From positions 558,001 through 622,000 of the forward strand of contig NZ_JAGGKS010000001.1 in NCBI RefSeq assembly GCF_017873955.1: 64,000 nt of DNA, given 5' to 3'. Below the pieces are notes generated by a model. That model saw only the letters and a program-made list of their open reading frames with translations. It was not told the DNA's origin and did not search any database. A program made the translations under genes and the position numbers. Within the stretch, counting starts at the first letter, position 1; every line of letters begins with the position of its first letter. The stretch is from Sedimentibacter acidaminivorans. GTDB taxonomy: Bacteria; Bacillota; Clostridia; Tissierellales; Sedimentibacteraceae. Below are positions 9,043-16,679 of the stretch, one piece after another.

Positions 9043-9360
9043 TTATCTATTTCGCTCAAGTATTATTTTTGAGTTATACTTTTCTCGATTTATATCCTCT
9101 TTCATTTTGATTATAGACTCAACATCTATATCATAGCAATTCGCAATTGCAAGAGCATAATAAATAACATCCCATATTTCTTCTTCTATAGTTTCCTTAA
9201 TGCTATATGAATTTTCTAGAATAAGATTTTTTCTCATAGCTTTAACTTATTCTCCAACTTCTTCTGAAAGTTTTAAAAAATAATCCTTTGTTAACTCAGG
9301 TTGATAATCTTTTGGCTTAATGAATGACTGTAAGTATTTTATTGTAGTTTTTCCATCCAT
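9043..9360 (-). pseudogene. MazG-like nucleotide pyrophosphohydrolase, interrupted by an in-frame stop
   Basis: Read from ATG at 9360, the frame gives MDGKTTIKYLQSFIKP, then a segment ending KLSEEVGE, a TAA stop at 9249-9247, and then VKAMRKN continuing in the same frame to EEIWDVIYYALAIANCYDID and the end at 9043. EEVGE supplies the first metal-binding helix and EEIWDV the second, as in all-alpha NTP pyrophosphatases. The intact gene would encode about 105 residues. A single T-to-A change in a leucine TTA codon explains the stop. The downstream 64 residues alone lack half of the active site. Confidence 0.8.
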
Positions 9361-9603
9361 TCTACTGCCTACATAAATTTCTGTTCATCCGTGTATTATA
9401 TATGTAATTTATATTTCAAATTGGTCCTGGAAATGACTGATTATAAACATAATTAGCAATTCATTAAACGATAGATCTGAAACGCAATGTGTGACTCTAA
9501 TTATTTTTGTTGACAAATATAGCTTCAGGTTTCAGCGCCGATAAGGCTTTTCAGACCAATGCTTTTGAAATGTAAAATGAGATGAAAACCACTACAACAA
9601 GTA
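9361..9603. other. Gene-free spacer between the kinase gene and the MazG-like pseudogene
   Basis: No credible frame is seen in these 243 bases. A part around 9520-9570 has higher G+C than the flanks and, on the minus strand, reads as short frames broken by stops, which would fit decayed sequence. I could not identify a source. Confidence 0.4.
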
Positions 9604-11097
9604 CTAAATAATCTCTAAATTAGGGTAGTAAAGATTGATTTCGTCTAAACGATCTTTTGCATTATAGCGATAACTGGCACACCCTTCCAAAATACTATAC
9701 GCAATTCGTTGCAGTTTAAGAGTACCTGATTTGCGTATAAATCGATACATAATTCCTGCAAATAAACCATAGTTCTCAAAATGCCCATATCCCGTCGCCT
9801 CTGAATATGTATCTTGGATATTTGACAATAACGTTGTCTGAGTAGTTTCATTAAACTCAAGAAGAAGCTCTCCAAAGTTGTTAAGTTGCTTTTTCACGAT
9901 ATAATTTGATAGCTGTCCTTGAGATGATAGTCGCAAAATAAAATTCTCTACGTCGGGAGAGTTTTTACCCTTTTGAATATCCTTTTCCAAAAGAGCTATT
10001 CGCTCTTCTTTAGAAATGTCCTTAAGCACAGAATTCAAATCTGTTAACAAATCACTCAAACTTAAATATCTTTTATTCCTATTTCTATCAGTTGCTTTAT
10101 TGATTATATATGAAAGCTTACTATTTAATTCACTGCTACTTGTAATATAATCAATTATTTTTCCTATTGAAAAAACATCACTAAGTTTATCTAACTTGGT
10201 AAAGTCGGATAGTCCAATGGGATCCATAAAAAAATGCGAATTTTTCGGGGTTGATGTTGATTTCAAGCTATGATTTATCATAGTATCTTTGCTTAATCCA
10301 AAATCCGAAACAATAATATTATGACCCTTTAACAATATATTTCCAAGATGCAAATCACGATGTAATATTCCTGCTTGATGTACTTCATGCATTCCAGTTA
10401 CAATTTGTGTAATAATGCTCACCAGTTCGTCATCACAAATAAATTGATTTTTCTCTAAATAGTCAAATAAATTACAATCACATTTTTCCATCAAGTATGA
10501 ATTTCGGTCTCTATCATAGTCGAAAACTTTCAAAACATAAGGACATTCAGATAGCTTTTCCATGTTTTCATATTCGTATTTAAAGCGTTTTTTCCATGTT
10601 TCTTCGTTTTTGAACTTATCCTTTAACTGTTTTTTATAAAATTGAGTATTGAATAAGAAAATTTCGCTATATGAGCCTTCAAAAAGTTTTAGTTCATTTT
10701 TTACATAAATGTATTTATCCTTTTCCTCTACTTCTAAGCCAAACCTTTGCAGGAAAGCTTTAGATTTTTTTATTATTGTATCTTTGGATGTTTCTCTATA
10801 CGAGGAAAAATTTATTAACGACAATATTGCTGAAATAACTTTCAGCTTTTTTTCTATATCTAAGTTTGAATATTGCGAAAACAAACTCTCTGTTTGATAG
10901 TACTTTACATCTGCCACTTTATCAAAATAATCATCTATCGAAAGGTAATCAATATCTAAGATAGAATTAGAGAGGTACTCATCAAACATCAAACCGTCAT
11001 AGTGCATTCCCATTTTTCCAAAACGGTCAATTTCCACTCTTTCATCAAAAAATATTGTATCGTAATACTCAAACAATTTGTTTATTACTGATTCCAT
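9604..11097 (-). CDS. Stand-alone eukaryotic-like protein kinase with unknown flanking domains
   Basis: About 497 residues. The central kinase domain (about 125-365) has a degenerate glycine loop (FEGSYSEIF, near 139-147), a Lys in YKKQLK, the catalytic loop HRDLHLGN (near 246-253) and DFG (near 265-267). HRDLHLGN carries the catalytic Asp and the Mg-binding Asn, so activity is plausible. The usual APE motif is replaced by FMDPIGLS. The N-terminal 120 and C-terminal 130 residues are not recognised. No membrane segment or PASTA repeat is present, so it is not a PrkC-type cell-wall kinase. The ATG at 11097 fits AGGAGG seven bases upstream better than the GTG at 11100. Confidence 0.85.
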   Translation of the reverse strand: MESVINKLFEYYDTIFFDERVEIDRFGKMGMHYDGLMFDEYLSNSILDIDYLSIDDYFDKVADVKYYQTESLFSQYSNLDIEKKLKVISAILSLINFSSYRETSKDTIIKKSKAFLQRFGLEVEEKDKYIYVKNELKLFEGSYSEIFLFNTQFYKKQLKDKFKNEETWKKRFKYEYENMEKLSECPYVLKVFDYDRDRNSYLMEKCDCNLFDYLEKNQFICDDELVSIITQIVTGMHEVHQAGILHRDLHLGNILLKGHNIIVSDFGLSKDTMINHSLKSTSTPKNSHFFMDPIGLSDFTKLDKLSDVFSIGKIIDYITSSSELNSKLSYIINKATDRNRNKRYLSLSDLLTDLNSVLKDISKEERIALLEKDIQKGKNSPDVENFILRLSSQGQLSNYIVKKQLNNFGELLLEFNETTQTTLLSNIQDTYSEATGYGHFENYGLFAGIMYRFIRKSGTLKLQRIAYSILEGCASYRYNAKDRLDEINLYYPNLEII

Positions 11098-11233
11098 CAC
11101 GTAACCTCCTCTTTAAATCTGTAAAATATCTCAATTGCTTATTATTGCTATAATCAATTATTGCACAGTTTTATATGAATATTACATTATAAGAAGATAT
11201 CGAAGTAATTAATTAATATCTCAATTATTATCA

Positions 11234-12091
11234 TTAGTTACATGTTCCTTTAAGATATTCTAAATGTTCTAATATAACAATTTCACTTTCTTCAGGAAAT
11301 ATAAATTCAAATTCATTTGCTACACATATTGCAGTTTCCTTAAATAACTTAATCATTATCATTAATACTTCCCATACCTCATAATACTCTGCTCTTGGAT
11401 ATGTCTTTTTATACATATTATATAACCGTTCATCTAAATATTCTTTATAATACTTCCCCAATTTACCTGTGGTAACTGAAAAATCATTATGAACTCCAAT
11501 ATACCAATCAATCATTCTATTTAACATATCGCGTACCGAAACGTTCAATAAAAACATTACATATGAAATTTCATCACGCATAATACCTTTACCTATATTT
11601 TGAAGTTCCCAAAAAAATTCTGCACATGTATCATTGTAAGCCTTTTCATTAGGTATCTTTATCGTAAATACATCATTAATTTTTCCTGCTATCTCTGGTA
11701 GAAAATTATTTTTATCAATTAATTTTATCATTGGTTGTCCTAATTCTTCCACCTCATAAATTCTCATAAATTTTTCTGTTGTACATATTCTCAAATCTAT
11801 TCTATTTTCATCATCAAACAACATTAGATAAGCACATGTATTTTCAAATAATTCAGGATATATTTTATCAGGTCTAAATAATAATACCCTTTCACCAAAG
11901 CACTTTCTAAAGTAATCTGAGTCAACATATTTATCTGTTTCATTCACAATAAATATAATGTCATAATCCTGATATATATCTTTTTTTACCGTGTTATTTG
12001 CTCTCGAACCGCACAAAACAACTGCTTTTATATTTTCATCTACATTGGCAACATTGATAATTGTATCTAACATTTCACTTTCATTTCTCAT
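11234..12091 (-). CDS. ANT(6)/AadE-type aminoglycoside 6-adenylyltransferase-like nucleotidyltransferase
   Basis: 285 residues across the whole length of the streptomycin adenylyltransferase family. The nucleotidyltransferase signature is complete: GSRANNT near residue 28, the DYD pair in QDYDIIFIV near 42-44, and a third acidic residue in RIDLRI near 97-100. The C-terminal helical half matches the family. The reaction would be AMP transfer from ATP to an aminoglycoside 6-hydroxyl, but divergent chromosomal members may have other targets. It sits between a kinase and a HEPN-like gene, so a role there cannot be excluded. The start has GAGGAG at normal spacing. Confidence 0.8.
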   Translation of the reverse strand: MRNESEMLDTIINVANVDENIKAVVLCGSRANNTVKKDIYQDYDIIFIVNETDKYVDSDYFRKCFGERVLLFRPDKIYPELFENTCAYLMLFDDENRIDLRICTTEKFMRIYEVEELGQPMIKLIDKNNFLPEIAGKINDVFTIKIPNEKAYNDTCAEFFWELQNIGKGIMRDEISYVMFLLNVSVRDMLNRMIDWYIGVHNDFSVTTGKLGKYYKEYLDERLYNMYKKTYPRAEYYEVWEVLMIMIKLFKETAICVANEFEFIFPEESEIVILEHLEYLKGTCN

Positions 12092-12211
12092 AAATTCAAC
12101 TCCTCAAAAAGACCTAATAATACTATTTGTTTTAACAACACATTATTCTTATCACCTAAATTACAGATAATGCAGCGGTGTATTGGATATAATCACAGGT
12201 AGAGAATTTAA

Positions 12212-13432
12212 TTATTTCTCAGAACAATTGCTTATTACTTCAAAGGCTAAATATTTTAACAATGGGAGTTCATTCACGATTTTCTCATTGCTTAATGATG
12301 GTATCGCAATGTACTCCTCAACATCTCCTTTGGAATGAGCTATAGAGCATCTATAGCTGTATACTCTTTCTACTAACTGGTCTATCACTTTGCTGTCCAC
12401 TCTAGAAATATCTATTTTTAGTTCTTCTGAATTGCAGTAAATATCCTGATATTCAGAATTAGAATACAACCAATTTTTAAATTTGGTAATATCTATAGCT
12501 CTTAGAAAAACAAGTCTTAACGCAGCTCTTTCATAACTCACTTTCTTATATCCTACTAACACTTTCCTGAGTTCGTTATGATTTACATTCTGCATATCAA
12601 TTGTTGAAAGATTATCCAAAAAGTGATAGTTCTGAGTTCGAACAAAAAAGTATTCTATCACCTGATAATAACTTAAATACGATAGTCTCTCGTCAACTGA
12701 GTTAATAGCGTTTGTAAGATATAACATTGGAATCTGCTCAAACCCTGTAGGGATGAATTGCATATTACGTATTGAACATTCTCCACTTTCTTTGAACATT
12801 GAATCTACTTCAAAAATTTTAAAGTCCATCTCATATTCCATTGAAACACGTAACAATATCTCATTCACAGTTGTAGTCAATTCACTCAGCGAACATCCTT
12901 CTACATTAAATAGTTGAATTGATAAATATTGCTCGTGGTTGGAATATGTATGATTTATACTTCCATTATCATCCTCATTGATAAAGTATTCATAGAATGT
13001 GGTCCAAATCAAATCGCTTTTCGTTCCAATAGTAGCTATTGCATTCCCCTTGTTGTCTCTAATATGAATAGCTCCAGTATCAATATAATCAAATCCTTTA
13101 AAAATTTTTTTGTATGTTTTCATATTACTCGCAACAATAAGGCATTCGTAGAAATCAGCAATTCGAATTGAACTATTATCAATTCGGACAAATGCATTAT
13201 AGAACATTTGACTGATGATATACTCACAATTTCTCCAGTCATCCTCTTCTTTGAGTGCATTGGCCAGGTCTGCAAATCCTTGGGTTTGAAGTTTCAAGAT
13301 CTCACGTGTGTCCTCTCTTAATTCGATTAAGTACCCTCCAATATCAACTTGAGATATTTCATCAACAGATAAAGAATTTGCCCAACGCTTGAGCGCTTCG
13401 ATGTTGATATTTGTATGTCCATACAAAGACAT
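12212..13432 (-). CDS. Unrecognised protein with a C-terminal HEPN-like helix pair
   Basis: 406 residues with no recognised domain in the first 240. The C-terminal part (about 245-400) is helical and contains YYQVIEYFF and then RCSIAHSKGD (Arg371 and His376, an R-x4-H motif), the pattern of HEPN/ApeA-like ribonuclease domains. No signal peptide or membrane segment is seen. AGGAGGTGG precedes the start. The neighbouring genes on the same strand encode a nucleotidyltransferase and a kinase; gaps of 120-135 bases make one operon possible but not certain. A defence or stress role is inference only. Confidence 0.55.
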   Translation of the reverse strand: MSLYGHTNINIEALKRWANSLSVDEISQVDIGGYLIELREDTREILKLQTQGFADLANALKEEDDWRNCEYIISQMFYNAFVRIDNSSIRIADFYECLIVASNMKTYKKIFKGFDYIDTGAIHIRDNKGNAIATIGTKSDLIWTTFYEYFINEDDNGSINHTYSNHEQYLSIQLFNVEGCSLSELTTTVNEILLRVSMEYEMDFKIFEVDSMFKESGECSIRNMQFIPTGFEQIPMLYLTNAINSVDERLSYLSYYQVIEYFFVRTQNYHFLDNLSTIDMQNVNHNELRKVLVGYKKVSYERAALRLVFLRAIDITKFKNWLYSNSEYQDIYCNSEELKIDISRVDSKVIDQLVERVYSYRCSIAHSKGDVEEYIAIPSLSNEKIVNELPLLKYLAFEVISNCSEK

Positions 13433-13564
13433 AACTCCACCTCCTAGTTTTTACCATTAAAAAGCCACATACTAGTTTCGTCTAATTGATATAATTCGTA
13501 CATTGACGAACTGCACATTATTAGCCTAATCAGAATTATAAATTCCATTTATAATCTGCTTTTA

Positions 13565-13612
13565 TTTTACAAATTATTCTATATTATACCACTATTCCTA
13601 ATTTTATTCAAA
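13565..13612. repeat. Interspersed 48-base repeat A, copy 2
   Basis: Matches 6337-6384 at 45 of 48 positions by eye and lies upstream of the HEPN-like gene, as copy 1 lies upstream of GNAT copy 2's neighbour. It may be a mobile miniature element or a remnant of duplicated flanking DNA; no terminal inverted repeats were evident. Confidence 0.8.
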
Positions 13613-13652
13613 TACTATTCAACCTATTTGCTTTTATATTTATTTATATTTT

Positions 13653-13695
13653 AATAAAAAACAAGTACCTTACTTTTATAATAAGTATACTTGTT
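13653..13695 (-). terminator. Terminator-like hairpin, repeat B copy 2
   Basis: AACAAGTA (13660-13667) pairs with TACTTGTT (13688-13695), followed on the minus strand by TTTTTTATT. It shares AATAAAAAACAAGTAC with the element at 8194. No intact minus-strand gene lies directly upstream, so it may be an orphan terminator left by a lost gene. Confidence 0.5.
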
Positions 13696-14206
13696 AAATA
13701 GTTAATATAAATAAACTTACAATGGTATATCTATCTACCTATCATCTGGTTAAATCAGATGAATCTATACCTGCGCTATTCTTTGAACTTACAATAATTG
13801 CATTGGTCTTTCATCTTACTTTAAGGATTTAATGATTCGATTGCATCTTTAATACTAAATTATTCTGCAGATTTTTGTTCTTTTAAATGAGTTATATTTG
13901 TTTAGGTAATATATCTAATTTGATTACTAACTCGTTTGAAGTATGATTAATGATGAATTATTTACAACTCTACAACCTAGATTTTTAAGATTATATAATT
14001 TATTATTTTTATACGTATAATATCATTATTATACGTCACTTTGTCAAAAAGTGTTTATTCTGATATTTGAATGTTTAATAAACTTTTGCAACTTATGATT
14101 TCTAAAAAAATGTACCTCATTAGTTTTATTGGCAAGTTTTCGATGCTTTGTAAGTTATGTTTTTTTATATTTATACATTATATAATCAATAATTTTATAA
14201 AGACAT

Positions 14207-14268
14207 GCCTTATTTTATTCATAACTTCGAACTGTGTGATAAACACAAGTAAATGTATAAAATAAGGC
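14207..14268. other. Long-range inverted repeat overlapping the fusA terminator
   Basis: GCCTTATTTTAT (14207-14218) is perfectly complementary to ATAAAATAAGGC (14257-14268). The right arm overlaps the terminator hairpin at 14264-14295, so the two structures would compete in RNA. The 64-residue frame running through this region (14071-14265) is not considered a gene. Confidence 0.5.
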
Positions 14269-14295
14269 CAACCAATTTATATATTGGCTGACCTT
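14264..14295 (-). terminator. Probable terminator of the EF-G-like gene
   Basis: On the minus strand AAGGTCAGCCAAT pairs with ATTGGTTGGCCTT (two G-U pairs) and is followed by ATTTTATAC. It lies about 85 bases after the gene's stop codon. Confidence 0.65.
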
Positions 14296-14377
14296 ATAAA
14301 ATATTTATATTATTTATATTATTTCCACTGTCTACTTGACAGGTGGCACTTCATTGTACCCAGCGCATTAATTAATT

Positions 14378-16441
14378 TTATTCTAATTTAGCTTTATATT
14401 CTGATATAACTTTTTCAGCCATGTTGGATGGCATTTCATCGTATCTTAGGAACTCCATAGTGAAGCTTCCTCTTGCTTGTGTCATAGATTTTAAATCTAT
14501 GGCATATGTGTACATTTCAGCTTGTGGTGCTTCTGCCATAACTTTTTGTGTACCATCTGGTTGTTGTTCCATTCCGAGAATTCTTCCTCTTCTCTTATTC
14601 ATATCACCCATTATATCTCCCATATACTCATCTGGGATTTCAATTTCCACTTTAGCTATAGGTTCAAGAAGTATTGGTTTTGCTTCTATCATACCTTTTT
14701 TAAATGCTAAAGAAGCAGCTACTTTAAATGCCATCTCATTAGAGTCAACATCATGATATGAACCATCGTACAATGTTGCCTTAACATTAACAACCTTACA
14801 TCCAGCTAGAACACCTTTATCTAAACAATCTCTTAGACCCTTTTCTACTGCTGGTATATAGTTTCTTGGAACTGATCCACCAAATATTTCTTCCGAAAAT
14901 ACAAATTCTTCTGTAGATGGTTCAAATCTAATATGAACATCTCCATATTGACCTGCACCACCTGATTGTTTCTTATGTTTCCCTTGTACGTCTGATTTAC
15001 CTCTAATTGTTTCTCTATAAGCAACTTTAGGATTTGTTAAATCTACTTCTACCTTAAAGTTATTTTTTAATTTACTTGCTATAACTGATAATTGAATATT
15101 ACCTTGACCACCAATTATCTGCTCTTTAGTTTCAATATTTCTCTCTATTGTAAATGTTGGATCTTCTTCATTTAATTTATGAAGACCCGAACCTACTTTT
15201 TCATCATTGTCTTTTGTTTTTGCACTTATTGACATAAAATAACATGGTTTTGGAAAATTTACACCTTCATATACAATTGGATTACTTTTGGTAGAAATAG
15301 TATCACCTGTTTTAAAGTATGTTAATTTAGATGTAGCTCCTATATCTCCTGCTGTAACTTCTGAAGCCTCGACCTGATCTTTACCTCTCAGATAAAATAC
15401 ACTTCCAACTCTTTCTGTTTCTCTATTAACAGCATTATATATTTCTGTATCTTTTTTAAGTATACCTGACAACACTTTGAATAAAGTAATTTTACCTACA
15501 AATGGGTCAACTACAGTTTTAAAAACAAGTGCTGATAAAGGATCTGTTGGATCAACTTTTCTTGTTACTTCAACTCCATCATTCGTGCCTTTTACTTCTT
15601 TTAAATCCTCAACACTAGGTAAGTATTCATTAACCATATGCATTATACACTTTGTGCCCATCGCTTTTGATGCGGATGCTACTACTACAGGAACTATATC
15701 ACCTACTAGTACTGCATTTCTCAAACCGTTATGAATTTCTTCATCAGTAAATTCTTCACCATTAAAGAACTTTTCTAACATTTCTTCATCGGTTTCTGCA
15801 ACTGATTCCATTAAAACGCCTCTTAGCTCTTCAACTTTATCAACTAAATAATCTGGTGTGTCAATTTTTATATTATCTTTTGATTCAATTAGACGACCTT
15901 GCCTTGCAACTATATCTATATAACCTTTGAATGATTCTCCTTCGCCAATAGGAAGGGCAAATGGAACTACCTTTTTACCAAATTTATCTCTTAATTCTTC
16001 AAGAAGTTTTTCGAAATTAACGTTTTCTTTATCCATCTTATTTAATACAATTATTCTTGGTATGTTCTGTTGTTCTAGAGATTTCCATGCTTTTTCAGTA
16101 CCAACTTCAATTCCAGAACTAGCATCAATAACAATAACAGCGCCACTAGCAACACGAAGTGCTCCGTAAACCTCGCCAACGAAATCAAAATAACCAGGAG
16201 TATCAAGAAAATTAATTTTCGTATCTTCATACTCTATAGGTATAATAGATGTGCCTATTGAAACTTGTCTATCTTTTTCTTCTTTATCGAAATCAGATAC
16301 TGTATTACCATCTTCAACTTTTCCCATTCGGTTTGTTACTTTTGTTATGTATAAAAGCGCTTCCGTAAGTGTTGTCTTGCCACAGTTACTGTGACCAATC
16401 AATGCAACGTTTCTAATTTTGTCAATGCTATACGTTTTCAT
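14378..16441 (-). CDS. fusA: Elongation factor G-like translational GTPase (EF-G paralogue)
   Basis: 687 residues with the EF-G layout: GTPase domain (about 1-275) with P-loop GHSNCGKTT, switch II DTPGYFDF and NKMD, then domain II, and domains III-V from about 395, including GGAGQYGDVHIRFEP in domain IV. The P-loop differs from the AHIDAGKTT of canonical EF-G, and the gene is not next to rpsL, rpsG or tuf. It is therefore more likely the second EF-G type found in many clostridia than the housekeeping translocase. Which step it serves (translocation, recycling or another) cannot be read here. GGGAGG supports the start. Confidence 0.88.
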   Translation of the reverse strand: MKTYSIDKIRNVALIGHSNCGKTTLTEALLYITKVTNRMGKVEDGNTVSDFDKEEKDRQVSIGTSIIPIEYEDTKINFLDTPGYFDFVGEVYGALRVASGAVIVIDASSGIEVGTEKAWKSLEQQNIPRIIVLNKMDKENVNFEKLLEELRDKFGKKVVPFALPIGEGESFKGYIDIVARQGRLIESKDNIKIDTPDYLVDKVEELRGVLMESVAETDEEMLEKFFNGEEFTDEEIHNGLRNAVLVGDIVPVVVASASKAMGTKCIMHMVNEYLPSVEDLKEVKGTNDGVEVTRKVDPTDPLSALVFKTVVDPFVGKITLFKVLSGILKKDTEIYNAVNRETERVGSVFYLRGKDQVEASEVTAGDIGATSKLTYFKTGDTISTKSNPIVYEGVNFPKPCYFMSISAKTKDNDEKVGSGLHKLNEEDPTFTIERNIETKEQIIGGQGNIQLSVIASKLKNNFKVEVDLTNPKVAYRETIRGKSDVQGKHKKQSGGAGQYGDVHIRFEPSTEEFVFSEEIFGGSVPRNYIPAVEKGLRDCLDKGVLAGCKVVNVKATLYDGSYHDVDSNEMAFKVAASLAFKKGMIEAKPILLEPIAKVEIEIPDEYMGDIMGDMNKRRGRILGMEQQPDGTQKVMAEAPQAEMYTYAIDLKSMTQARGSFTMEFLRYDEMPSNMAEKVISEYKAKLE

Positions 16442-16615
16442 TTACTCTTTCCTCCCAATTATTTTGTGTAATTAACATTATTTTACTATAATTTTCACGA
16501 AAAATCAATACAATTTTAATTATTAGTTTATTTGGTATTATTTATTCAAAAAATATAAAAATATATAATAGAAAAATAAAAAATATACAATATTTTACAA
16601 TTTATATAAATATTT

Positions 16616-16644
16616 TTGCATATTTGACGTTATAATGATATAAT
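16616..16644 (+). promoter_or_regulatory. Promoter of the DUF445 gene
   Basis: TTGCAT (16616-16621) and TATAAT (16639-16644) with a 17-base spacer, about 36 bases before the start codon. Confidence 0.75.
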
Positions 16645-16679
16645 TTCAAAAGATTAATTTGAAAGGAAGAATCAATATT

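Larger units (their letters stand above)
13433..14206. other. Gene-free accessory-region spacer with repeats
   Basis: No intact gene is found here. The stretch holds repeat A copy 2 (13565-13612) and repeat B copy 2 (13653-13695). On the minus strand between about 13700 and 13900 a run reads KTNAIIVSSKNSAGIDSSDL but is interrupted by stops on both sides, which suggests a decayed gene I cannot identify. The rest is low-complexity A/T-rich DNA. Confidence 0.5.

Noticed and set aside
9645-9875. Second minus-strand frame of 76 residues
   Set aside because: It lies entirely inside the kinase gene in another phase, with no independent start signal.
11234-12091. Call of an acquired streptomycin resistance gene
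   Set aside because: The family and active site are clear, but no mobile element or other resistance gene accompanies it and the sequence is diverged from the plasmid-borne form as I recall it, so resistance is not claimed.
14071-14265. Plus-strand frame of 64 residues
   Set aside because: It runs through the arms of two hairpins, has no ribosome site and encodes only hydrophobic low-complexity sequence.
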